Below, piece by piece: positions 25,096 through 38,917 of a stretch of 64,000 nucleotides of DNA; within the stretch, counting starts at the first letter, position 1, and each line of letters begins with the position of its first letter. Under the pieces are notes generated by a model, which had not been told where the DNA came from, searched no databases, and was given only the letters and a program-made list of their open reading frames with translations. A program made the position numbers and the translations under genes. This DNA is from Littorina saxatilis (taxonomy: Eukaryota > Mollusca > Gastropoda > Littorinimorpha > Littorinidae): positions 54,119,649 through 54,183,648 of the forward strand of contig NC_090260.1 of NCBI RefSeq assembly GCF_037325665.1, given 5' to 3'.

Positions 25096-26880
25096 AAGGC
25101 ACTATAGAGAAACAAGGCACTATAGAGATCAGTTGTTCTTCAGTACTGGTGACAGAAAGGGGGAAAAGTGGTCAAAATTCAAATCTCTAGTTTTGTTTTT
25201 GAAATATTGCTTTTCATAAAGCAGAAATACTGTAGTATCTGTTGTACATAAGAAAAAAATCACTGGTTCACATGGTTCCTACATAATCTAACTTTTAAAG
25301 CTGGTTCTTGTGTGTCTGTGTGTATGTTTGTATGATGACGATAGGACCCGAAACGGCTGCACGGACTGAGACAGGAATTGCAGAGAATGTTCTTTGCCAC
25401 TCGAGTCGTGTCATAAGGTACTTTTGGAATAGCAAATTTGAAAGGATTCTTCAAAAAACGGCGGAAAACATTATATACCCTGTGAGCTATCGAGGATCCT
25501 CCCCGTCTGGGCTGTCGAAACATGGTCTTGTTAAAAGACGTTTTCAAATGCGGTTAACGGGGAGATACACTCGAAGCACATCAGTTTAGCAAAGTTATGT
25601 TGCCAAATCATCAAAGATCAACATTTCACTACACGGATCGATGCACACAGTCGAAATAGATGTGACTTTCACACGACCGAAGACTACTTACTAGCAGACT
25701 AGCAGACGACAAGATCTAAATATTTAGATCAGTGAGAGCAATCCGTTGAAGAACAGTTACTCCGCTTATTCGTCTTCAGTTAAGCTTATTTCCCCTGCCA
25801 TAAGTTTCCTTGCAGATCTGCAGTCGCGTAGTGAAATGAACTAGTGTCATCGGAAGATTCTTCTCAGTCAATGATCAAAGCACAGTAAGTTCTATGCTGA
25901 CAAAAGTCACTTTCGGACAACACGACGATTGACTTAATTTATGAGCCCAAAGGTAACAATATCGACAAGAATGTACGCATTTGACATTAAATGAAACATT
26001 CATAGACAGTTTCCAACTCACCAGATCTGCCAAAGAGCCGTCATTTGTGAAAAAAACGATGATTTTAATCAGACAGGTATCGGAAACAAGTCTTGGTCAC
26101 CTGCGTTATTCCTTCCGAGGCGACGTGACGGCGCCACATTTGTTTGTTTATGGCTGTTTATCGCGAAACAACACAGTTGAAATTTGTGTGTAAAATACCA
26201 CAAATGTGTGGTGAATCAGTTCGTCATCTGCGTTTCGATGGTAATTCAGTCAGATTGGAGTTACTTTGAATCGAAGGCGAGGGTAACCTGCGTTATTTGT
26301 GGGACGGCGTGAACAAATTTGATTGCAATATTTTATACAGAAAGTAAATTTCAATGATTCTGGCTCAGACTTGTAGATCTGTTATGCAGTTTTTTGGTAG
26401 TGTATCTGCTTTTCTGCTATGAAGCTCATTTGGAGTGATACGCTGATCGAAATGGGGTACCCTATGTGGGACATCAGCCGTATGCAGATTACGCCTGAGA
26501 ACACTCTCGCATTTCACAAAGACAACAATAATTTGCAACATTTCAAGAACTGCATCAGTTTTATTAGATACTATTTCAACAAAAACAGCACAAACACGAC
26601 TATTATCAACAACACAGAACGGGAGGTAAGTCTTAAAAGACGCACCAAGTGTGCGTTCCCATTTTTGGACGCCATTTTTGCTAGCATTTTCACAGTAAAT
26701 CGTAATATTTCCATATCTATTGAATGATTTTGTTATTTTCTTTGATTGTGCCGATTCTCCTATCTCTCTGGCATGTACTGGGTGCTTTGTGACCAGTTTC
26801 TCCCCTAGACTGTATTGAAAAAATGCGTCCGTCTGAGCTGACCCCCACTTGTGACCAGTAGCAAAGAACAACTCAGAAAC
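25096..26880. other. Possible non-autonomous element with inverted ends
   Basis: Left end 25115-25165 and right end 26845-26880 are imperfect inverted copies over about 25 bases (AGAACAACT and ACCAGTA shared). Both ends abut copies of the 18-bp unit CAAGGCACTATAGAG: two copies on the left and the long array on the right. The interior has no recognised protein. A minus ORF at 26365-26871 (168 codons) has no motif I know. It could be a DNA-transposon derivative or a segmental inversion. Confidence 0.35.
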
Positions 26881-27150
26881 AAGGCACTATAGAGAAACAA
26901 GGCACTATAGAGAAACAAGGCACTATAGAGAAACAAGGCACTATAGAGAAACAAGGCACTATAGAGAAACAAGGCACTATAGAGAAACAAGGCACTATAG
27001 AGAAACAAGGCACTATAGAGAAACAAGGCACTATCTAAACAAGGCACTATAGAGAAACAAGGCACTATAGAGAAACAAGGCACTATAGAGAAACAAGGCA
27101 CTATAGAGAAACAAGGCACTATAGAGAAACAAGGCACTATAGAGAAACAA
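26872..27150. repeat. 18-bp minisatellite
   Basis: About 15 near-identical copies of AAACAAGGCACTATAGAG, with one shortened unit near 27033. Two further copies occur 1.75 kb to the left at 25096-25128. Confidence 0.95.
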
Positions 27151-28029
27151 TGACGAGGATGTTAGCATAACAGCAGCATAGCTCTGCAAATACAATCAAC
27201 ATATAACCGTCTATAAACTGAGCGTATCCACGGAGGGGGGGGGGGGGGGGGCGGTGATCGGGAACATCTAAATCATCAAAATATGAGGTGATTATGAACA
27301 GACTTTTTAAAACTTTAAAGGGACTTCAAGGGTTTTAAAGAAATTGGCAGTGAGTTCCAAATTGATGCACCCGAATAGACAAGACTGGTTTTATAAAGGT
27401 CTATTCGTGGAGTTCCAAACTGATGCACCCGAATAGACAAGACTGGTTTTATAAAGGTCTATTCGTGGAGTTCCAAACTGATGCACCCGGAAAGGCAAGG
27501 CTGGTTTTATAAATGTCTATTCGTGGAATTGGTTGGATAAGGTTGGCAGATCCATACCTGTCAGTGGCTTTCTTAAATAATGATGAAATATTAAGCGGCA
27601 CGTTTTCGTAATACACTTTGTGCATTATAATTGCCTCGTTCAGCTGAACATGCTTGTCTCATGGAGTTAAGAATTGATGACTTCATGTCTGTCGAAACGT
27701 TTTCACAACAATGAGTTTAGCCGAACGACGATAGACATCATTTAATTTCCACTGCTGCCATCCCAGAGAGTTCAATCATAATTTATGTGAGGCATTATAT
27801 GAGCATGGTGAAACATTTCTACAGTTTTTTTTATCAGCAAAATGCTTTAACTTGGAAAGCAAAAAAACACATTATTGAATAATTTCTTACAAATGTACTG
27901 TATGTGTGCCTATCACTTGAGTTCACGATTAATAATTACCCATAACACACGGTGTTCCTGAACTTGTTCAATCTGTGTTGCACTACAGGAACTGTTAAAT
28001 AATAGTTGTTATCATGTTACTAATTTCCG
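27151..28029. other. Intergenic: poly-G run, 58-bp triplicate and dispersed repeat
   Basis: A run of about 17 G lies at 27234-27250. A unit of about 58 bp repeats three times at 27353-27530, each with GAATAGAC and GTCTATTC arms (the third diverged). From about 27480 to 27660 the sequence resembles 34755-34930. No gene is seen; 27660-28029 is plain A/T-rich sequence. Confidence 0.6.
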
Positions 28030-28592
28030 GTTTTCGGAAGCGTTGGTATTGTTTGGAGTTCAGGAAAATATGTTCACTGATAAAGCCTTAGATTTCATTA
28101 TTTTACTGGCCAAATTTTATATTTACAAATGTAAATGGAACTCTGAAAGACCGATGCTTCCGATATTCTTGAAATTTTTGAAAAGTAGATATTTATTGGA
28201 CAAGTACAAGGGGGGATTAGCAGAAGATAAGTTTGACCGCCTCTGGCAACCATATTCTAACCTGGTTTCATGAAAATTGTCCAGTACTAGGCTCTACTCC
28301 TCCTCCCTAATTCGTTAACAGTATCTTGATATATATTCTGTTGTAAACTTGAATCTTGTAGCAATCAATATTGTTTAAAGGTCTAGTAGTTGTTGTAGTC
28401 AAACGGTCCTATACAGTGCCTCTTTAACTTTCTCCCTCTCTCTCTCTACTTCTCTCTCTGTTCTAGATCATTCTTTTTATGCATGTTGTAGGTATGAATG
28501 TGGCGATGTGAATTGTGATGTAATGTATAATGTGTTGTAAAAAAAAAAACCAGGAAAAAAAATATTAAAGAAAAAAAAAAAAAAAAAAAAGA
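28030..28592 (+). mobile_element. 5'-truncated LINE 3' end with poly-A tail
   Basis: The plus strand at 28043-28273 encodes a short C-terminal tail (DFIILLAKFYIYKCKWNSE, then FLKFLKSRYLLDKYK) ending in TGA, typical of the end of LINE ORF2 of L1/Tx1-like type. An A-rich tail follows a 3' UTR and ends near 28590. Only about 560 bp remain. Confidence 0.65.
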
Positions 28593-29550
28593 TAGCAACT
28601 GTCCACATTCACAGAGACGGGGAAAGAACTTGAAAGCGCATCCATCCGTGCGAATTCTGCGAAGTATTTTAAGGAGGGGGTTGGGGAATGTAGGCCTGTT
28701 TTGTTTTGCTTGTCGGGGCAGAATAAGCCAACCATTAGCATTGCCTTCTGTTTTTAATTGTGTTTCCCAGTGACACCTGGCAACTTTGGCCATTTTGTGT
28801 TTTGCTTCCGTCTTTGTTAATTTTAGGTCATGAAATGCTGCTGGATCTGTGACAGCCTCTTTTGCTGCTGTGTCAGCCATATCATTGCCTCTGATCCCTG
28901 TGTGTGAGGGGATATACATAAGGGTCAGTTATGTCCCAGAGGCAATGATCTGGTGACAGAGGAACAATATTTTCGTCTGAAGCTCTTCCCGGTTTCTGGA
29001 ACCATTTTGGAGAGCAGTCAGAGCGGATTTCGAGTCGGAGAAAATCACGACTCTTGTTGGGGGTCGAGGGAGGTCTTAAGATGGCGTACATTTCTGCAGT
29101 GAAAATGGACACATCCTTATTGAGTTTAATTTTGTTTAGTTATTTTGAGGTCAGGAATGACAAAAGCACAGCCAGCTTGGTCATCATTTTGTTTTGAGCC
29201 GTCAGTAAATATCTGTAGGTGATCTTTGTAACTGTTTGAGATGATTTCTCTTACTATTGACATGGTTATCTTTTTTTGTTATACCCAGATCATGATCAGG
29301 GATGATAATGGGGGATTCCATGAACCAAAAGGGGAAGGGGTGAATGGGAATGTGGGCCATCCACTTTACCCCACTTTCTTGAAATATCGGTTGAACATAG
29401 TCTGCTAGTGGGATCGTTGCTTCGTATATTGTGGGTGTTTTTCTTTTTAGGTTTTGGTAAGGGGCCGAGGTTATTGTGTCGAACTCAGCAGTGAGCTCTT
29501 CGTTCACAGCATTATCAACTGTACTGGCTCTTGATACGTACTGGGCCGAC

Positions 29551-29553
<3 letters not shown>
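28593..29553 (-). mobile_element. LINE fragment with RNase H region, broken
   Basis: The minus strand carries a linker region (29202-29507, NEELTAEFDTITSAPYQNLK) and RNase H pieces (TAEMYAIL near 29090; YIPSHTGIRGNDMADTAAKEA at about 28915-28850), ending with LCECGQ near 28600. Pieces lie in different frames, so at least two frame breaks exist, one near 29200 and one near 28900. Its 5' edge on the minus strand is the (TC)n tract at 29552-29695. Its 3' part is cut where the poly-A LINE begins. Confidence 0.75.
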
Positions 29554-29638
<85 letters not shown>

Positions 29639-29695
29639 AGAGAGAGAGAGAGAGATAGAGAGCGAGAGACAGAGACAGAGACAGAGAGAGAACGA
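29552..29695. repeat. (GA)n microsatellite
   Basis: An almost pure GA tract. On the minus strand it is (TC)n, lying between the 3' tail of one LINE (29700 onward) and the truncated start of another (29553 downward). Confidence 0.97.
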
Positions 29696-29775
29696 ACGAA
29701 CGAATGAACGAACTTTATTACTCAAGGATGGAGATTTTAGGCTCACGCCTAGTCTTACAATCTGTCCCTGCTAAA
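29696..29775 (-). mobile_element. LINE 3' end (short) ending on (TC)n
   Basis: Minus strand: ACAGATTGTAAGA, stem TAGGC/GCCTA, AATCT, ATCCTTGAG, AATAAAGTTCG, then (TTCG)n and (TC)n. Same plan as the 24711-24830 end. Confidence 0.75.
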
Positions 29776-30112
29776 CTAAGAACTGTGCCTGTGGCCACGC
29801 ATCAGAAGACGTAAAACACTTTCTTTTAGATTGCCCTCAATACGATAGAGACCGAACCAAAACAATAAGTACTCTCCCTACTGATCAAATTACGATACCA
29901 ACACTCTTATTTGGTGATGCAAGTTTGTCAAAAGAATTAAATGAATCTGCTTTTGATAAAGTCCAGGAATGTATTATTTCAACTGGCCGACTTGGGACAA
30001 AACGAATTTGAGTGCAGTATGCCCCATTCATTATAGATAATTTAAGTCTACATTTAATTAAGAAGTAATAGCGATTGTTATTGGTATATGCAATTGTGAT
30101 GTATACTTATGT
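29776..30112 (+). mobile_element. LINE C-terminal fragment with CCHC-type finger
   Basis: The plus strand encodes CACGHASEDVKHFLLDCPQY followed by about 50 residues ending GRLGTKRI and a stop near 30011. This is the usual C-terminus after RNase H in some LINEs, with a C-x-C, H, C pattern. The 3' UTR runs to the (CT)n tract at 30113. It may belong to the same family as the RNase H fragment at 28593-29553. Confidence 0.65.
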
Positions 30113-32070
<1,958 letters not shown>

Positions 32071-32120
32071 TACTCTCTCTCTCTCCCTCTCCTTTCCTCT
32101 CTCTCTTTCCCTTTCATATT

Positions 32121-32730
32121 CTTTGTCCATTCTATTCTCGTGTCCTGTCTCCATTATGCTTTTGCTTTTTGTCATATATATATACATGTATATGTATGTT
32201 TGCACATTTTGTTTGTTTCTCGTTTGTTTTGGTTTAAAAAGTACTTGTCGAAGTCTCGTCGCAAGTTATCGTAATCCATATGTTCAATTCTCCCGTTAGG
32301 GTCACCACCATAAGCTTGAGCTTGTTGATGATCCGTAACATGTATCATGTTCAAATACATACAAATTGTTGAATACAAACTTTCCCATGTTTAAACCAAC
32401 TAAGATATACAAATAGACAATAAAAGGACAATCGTCAATCGCAATCATACAGTATTACAAACTACAACATTACCTATACGAATACATAATGCATAATAGA
32501 ACATTGAAATTTACACGTGTGTGAGTAGTGTTCATGAGCGGGGATTGACACACCTGACGTGACCTCTCACTACTTTTTACCAAATTACCTATTTTATCAA
32601 AGTTGTATCGATTGGTTTTACTACCAGAAGTTGTCTGATGGAACTATCTACACAGTGGTATAATTTTCTACGCATTCTGTCCGTGGATCCCAGAGCTTTC
32701 TCCATCTTCGTCGTTTGGCGAGCCATCACC
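32121..32730. other. Unassigned sequence
   Basis: About 600 bases, A/T-rich, with no convincing ORF, RNA gene or repeat. The last 100 bases may already be 5' UTR of the LINE that follows. Confidence 0.4.
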
Positions 32731-33076
32731 GTGCAGTGCTCAGTAGGCCTCTTCAGCGACTTGCTCAGCCAGTTGGCAAGCAGCGATGACAGTGCTTAGT
32801 AGGCCTCTTCAGCGACTTGCTCAGCCAGTTGGCAAGCAGCGATGACAGTGCTCAGTAGGCCTCTTCAGCGACTTGCTCAGCCAGTTGGCAAGCAGCGATG
32901 ACAGTGCTATGTAGGCCTCTTCAGCGACTTGCTCAGCCAGTTGGCAAGCAGCGATGACAGTGCTCTGTAGGCCTCGTCAGCGACTTGCTCAGCCAGTTGG
33001 CAAGCAGCGATGACAGTGCTCAGTAGGCCTCTTCAGCGACTTGCTCAGCCAGTTGGCAAGCAGCGATGACAGTGCG
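32731..33076. repeat. About 56-bp tandem monomers at a LINE 5' end
   Basis: About six copies of a unit with core GACTTGCTCAGCCAGTTGGC. The last copy runs straight into the open frame of the LINE endonuclease ORF, so these look like 5' UTR promoter monomers of the kind known from mouse L1. Confidence 0.85.
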
Positions 33077-34500
33077 CTTGTTTACGCCGCTTACAGTGCA
33101 CGCGTACCCGTAGCCGTAGGCCTACCTCGTGTGCCTATCGGTATTCGCTCTGATCGTCGCTGTTTCACCAGAGAGCACCTGTTGGACTTGAACCCGAGCA
33201 GTACTGCTGTGCCTCCCGTACTTGGATTACCTGATCGTCAGCCGGGGCCTTCGTCGTCACCACGATCTGCCTCCAGCTGTGTACCCAGTGACGCTTCGTC
33301 GCTGTGTCGTAGTCTTCACGACCTTGGCATTGACTGCCAACAGCTACCCTGCCTACGCATCCCTCCAAAGAAGGCACACAGGGGACATCGTCGTAGACCA
33401 CGTCGGAGGCAGTGCTACGGACGCCAAAAGACTAAGTCTCGATCACACACCTTACTCCCCACTTCCACCATCACACCTCTCCGCATCGCACTTTTCAACG
33501 CTCAGTCTGTTTCTTCAACTCAGCAAGCATGTAAAAGAACAGAAATCGTCGAGTTTGTCACAGACAATGACCTAGACATTTTGATTTTGACCGAGACTTG
33601 GCTCATTGAGAACGATGACGACAGTGTTATTGTTGACTTGACACCAGCAAACTATTCCCTCCGATCGTTTCCCCGCAGTGTCACTCGCGGTGGTGGAATA
33701 GCAGTGATCTTCAAAAACTCTCTCTCTAGTCATGTGTCGTTTAATTCGGTACTGCCATTTACACATACATCCTTTGAGTGTGTACAAGTGACACTAGTCC
33801 TCCATCAGAAACCAGTTCAGTTGTTTTGCATCTATTGGCTTCCTCCAAACTCAAAAAACAAATTGACTGATGCCATGTTTTTCTCTGAATTTATGACCTT
33901 GTTGACCATTGTAACACTTTGTCTGGAACTCCTGTTTTGCTTGGTGATATCAATGTTCATTTTGATGACTGCAACCACCCTTCCACTGTCAAGATGTTAG
34001 ATATTTTAGATGTTTTTCAATTCACACAGTCAGTCAGTCATCCAACGCACAAGAAGAATCACATACTGGATTGGGTTATGCATAGGCCTGATGATCATAT
34101 TGTTCAATCTGTGTCTGTTACACACGCCTTAGCCTCATATCATTTTTGTGTTGTGTTTGATCTGATGACCCAGTGTCCTCCTCCTCCACCCATGTTTAAG
34201 TATGTCCGCTGTATCCGTACGATGGATACAGACGCTTTTAGGGACGAGGTGCAGAACGCGCGGCCCCCCTCCCCCTCCGCTGACCAACTTGATGCCACAC
34301 TTCGTGCTGCTCTTGACGTCCATGCCCCCGTTTCACGTCGCCGTGTCCGTCCGTCCAAGTCCGCACCGTGGTACTCCGATATCTGTGTCGAACTGCGTGA
34401 TGCCAAATGTGACCGTAGGCGTGCTGAGCGCAGGTATCTCAAGACTGGTCTTACTGTCCATAAACAAATATTTCAAGGAGCAAAGGACATTGTAACTCAT
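33041..34500 (+). mobile_element. LINE 5' part with AP-like endonuclease, 3' part missing
   Basis: The plus frame has a basic N-terminal region (PPKKAHRGHRRRPRRRQ) followed by an endonuclease start (LRIALFNAQSV, TDNDLDILILTETWL, GGGIAVIFKNSL, FCIYWLPPNSKNKLTD). A one-base shift near 33890 moves it to the next frame (PVLLGDINVHFDD, THKKNHILDWVM, then a linker to KQIFQGAKDIVTH). It stops at a CAT microsatellite at 34501. No ATG is seen in frame at the start. Keeping the 5' end and losing the 3' end is the reverse of the usual LINE truncation. Confidence 0.8.
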
Positions 34501-34566
34501 AATCATCATCATCATCATCATCATCATTATCATGGTCAACATCATTATCATCATCATCATCATCAT
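34501..34566. repeat. (ATC)n microsatellite
   Basis: ATC/CAT repeats with a few changes, at the broken 3' edge of the LINE endonuclease fragment. Confidence 0.9.
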
Positions 34567-34649
34567 TTGGCAGAACAAAATGTACAGAGGTTAGTGACAG
34601 CGTGGCATTCTTGCTTCGGGTGATTATATAAAATAGAAACAGCTTCAGA

Positions 34650-36170
<1,521 letters not shown>

Positions 36171-36189
36171 ACCGTAAACTATATGCCTT

Positions 36190-36460
36190 GGTGACTTCGA
36201 ATGGACACCGACAAACCTTTAACCTTTGCCGGATGCCGCTTTTGACTACACACTCCCGACGATGCGGGTTTGTCTGAACCCATACATTTGAAAGAGGGTT
36301 TTTACCGTTTATTCCTCTAACGACGATGCGGGTTTGTCTGAACCCATACATTTCAAAGAGGGTTTTTATCGTTTATTTCTCTAACGACGGGGTGGGTTCA
36401 GGGAAACCCACAGCGCTACTTCAGTGGTTGCATCGAGTTTCTCCCTTCACCGACCTCTTG
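36190..36460. repeat. Left copies of a GGGTT/AACCC hairpin repeat
   Basis: A unit of about 64 bp repeats 2.3 times with GCGGGTTTGTCTGAACCC at its core, preceded by TTTAACCTTTGCCG. Inverted, diverged copies lie at 38625-38915, on the other side of the purine array. Confidence 0.7.
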
Positions 36461-36469
36461 CAGGGGAGG

Positions 36470-38520
36470 GAGAGGGGGAGGGAGAGACTGAGAGAGACTG
36501 AGAGACTAAGAAAGAGAGAGAGAGAGACTAAGAAAGAGAGAGAGAGACTAAGAAAGAGAGAGAGACTAAGAAAGAGAGAGAGAGTCTAAGAAAGAGAGTG
36601 AGAGACTAAGAAAGAGAGAGAGAGAGACTAAGAAAGAAAGAGAGACTAAGAAAGAGAGAGAGAGAGAGACTAAGAAAGAGAGAGAGACTAAGAGAGAGAG
36701 AGAGAGACTAATAAAGAGAGAGAGAGACTAAGAAAGAGAGAGAGACTAAGAAAGAGAGAGAGAGAGAGACTAAGAAAGAGAGAGAGAGAGATACTAAGAA
36801 AGAGAGAGAGAGAGACTAAGAAAGATAGAGAGAGAGACAAATAAAGAGAGAGAGAGAGAGAGACAAATAAAGAGAGAGAGACTAAGAAAGAGAGAGAGAG
36901 AGAGACTAAGAAAGAGAGAGACTAAGAAAGAGAGAGAGAGAGACTAAGAAAGAGAGAGAGGGAGACTAAGAAAGAGAGAGAGACTAAGAAAGAGAGAGAG
37001 AGAGAGAGACAAAGAAAGAGAGAGAGAGACTAAGAAAGACAGAGAGAGACTAAGAAAGAGAGAGAGAGAGACTAAGAAAGAGAGAGACTAAGAAAGAGAG
37101 AGAGAGACTAAAAAAGAGAGAGAGAGACTAAGAAAGAGAGAGACAGAGAGAGAAAGAGAGACTAAGAAAGAGAGAGAGACTAAGAGAGAGAGAGAGAGAC
37201 TAAGAAAGAGAGAGAGAGACTAAGAGAGAGAGAGAGAGAGACTAAGAAAGAGAGAGAGACTAAGAAAGAGAGAGAGAGACTAAAAAAGAGAGAGAGAGAC
37301 TAAGAAAGAGAGAGAGAGAGACTAAGAGAGAGAAAGAGAGACTAAGAAAGAGAGAGAGACTAAAAGAGAGAGAGAGAGACTAAGAAAGAGAGAGAGAGAG
37401 ACTAAGAGAGAGAGAGAGACTAAGAAAGAGAGAGAGAGACTAAGAGAGAGAGAGACTAAGAGAGAGAGAGACTAAGAAAGAGAGAGAGAGACTAAGAAAG
37501 AGAGAGAGAGACTAAGAAAGAGAGAGAGAGAGAGACTAAGAAAGAGAAAGAGAGAGAGACTAAGAAAGAGAGAGAGAGAGACTAAGAAAGATAGAGAGAG
37601 AGAGAGACTAAGAAAAAGAGAGAGAGAGACTAAGAGAGAGAGAGAGAGACTAAGAAAGAGCTAGAGAGAGAGAGACTAAGAAAGAGAGAGAGAGACTAAG
37701 AGAGAGAGAGACTAAGAGAGAGAGAGACTAAGAAAGAGAGAGAGAGACTAAGAAAGAGAGAGAGACTAAGAAAGAGAGAGAGAGAGCGACTAAGAAAGAG
37801 AGAGAGAGAGAGACTAAGAAAGAGAGAGAGAGAGACTAAGAAAGAGAGAGAGAGAGAGAGACTAAGAAAAAGAGAGAGAGAGACTAAGAGAGAGAGAGAG
37901 AGACTAAGAAAGAGCTAGAGAGAGAGAGAGACTAAGAAAGAGAGAGAGAGACTAAGAAAGAGAGAGAGAGAGAGACTAAAAAAGAGAGAGAGACTAAGAA
38001 AGAGAGAGAGAGACTAAGAAAGAGAGAGAGAAAGAGAGACTAAGAAAGAGAGAGAGACTAAGAGAGAGAGAGACTAAGAAAGAGAGAGAGAGAGAGAGAG
38101 AGACTAAGAAAGAGAGAGAGAGAGAGACTAAGAAAGAGAGAGAGAGAGACTAAGAGAGAGAGAGAGACTAAGAAAGAGAGAGAGAGAGACTAAGAAAGAG
38201 AGAGAGAGAGAGACTAAGAAAGAGAGAGAGCGAGAGACTAAGAAAGAGAGAGAGCGAGAGACTAAGAAAGAGAGAGAGAGAGAGACTAAGAAAGAGAGAG
38301 AGAGAGACTAAGAGAGAGAGAGACTAAGAAAGAGAGACAGAGAGAGAGACTAAGAGAGAGAGACTAAGAGAGAGAGACTAAGAGAGGGAGACAGAGAGAG
38401 AGACAGAGAGAGAGACAGACAGAGAGAGACAGACAGAGAGAGAGAGAGACAGAGACAGACAGTCAGATAGACAGACAGTCAGAGAGACGGATAGACAGAC
38501 AGACAGACAGAGCAACTGAC
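36470..38520. repeat. Purine-only array, GACTAAGAAAGAGAGA type
   Basis: About 2 kb of variable 16- to 26-bp units built from GACTAAGAAAG plus (AG)n, passing to GACA and CAGA repeats near 38390-38580. Nearly all purine on the plus strand apart from the C and T of ACTA, so it may form triplex DNA. Confidence 0.95.
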
Positions 38521-38917
38521 AACAGACATACAGACAGAGAGATACGGACAGACAAACAGAGAGACAGACAGTCTCTTGGAGACAAACAGGCAGACAGACA
38601 CTGTTCCGCCGCTTTGGTAATTATGGGTGTAGCAGAACCCGCGCCGTCGGCAGAGGGATAGTTACAATCACTACTACTCTTTAAAAGTATGGGTATGTGT
38701 GAACCCGCGCCATCGGTAGTGTTTATGTAAATTATCATAATCAATTAATTCTGATGTTTTGTCATGTACACACTAAAAATTTGCAGACAGAGAGCAAATT
38801 AGGTGTGTGAGAGATACTTAAAATTTCAAAACGATACCTTTAATGGTTCCAGAGTTACAATGATTTTAGTGTGTCTCTGGGTACAGGTGAACCCAGGAAG
38901 CACGGCAAAGGTTAAAT
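38521..38917. repeat. Right, inverted copies of the GGGTT/AACCC repeat
   Basis: TATGGGTGTAGCAGAACCCG (38626 onward) and TATGGGTATGTGTGAACCCG (near 38690) are reverse-oriented relatives of the left motif. CGGCAAAGGTTAAATGG near 38900 is the reverse of the left TTTAACCTTTGCCG. Confidence 0.65.

Noticed and set aside
26365-26871. 168-codon minus ORF as a gene
   Set aside because: No motif, signal or neighbour supports it; it lies in an element-like block.
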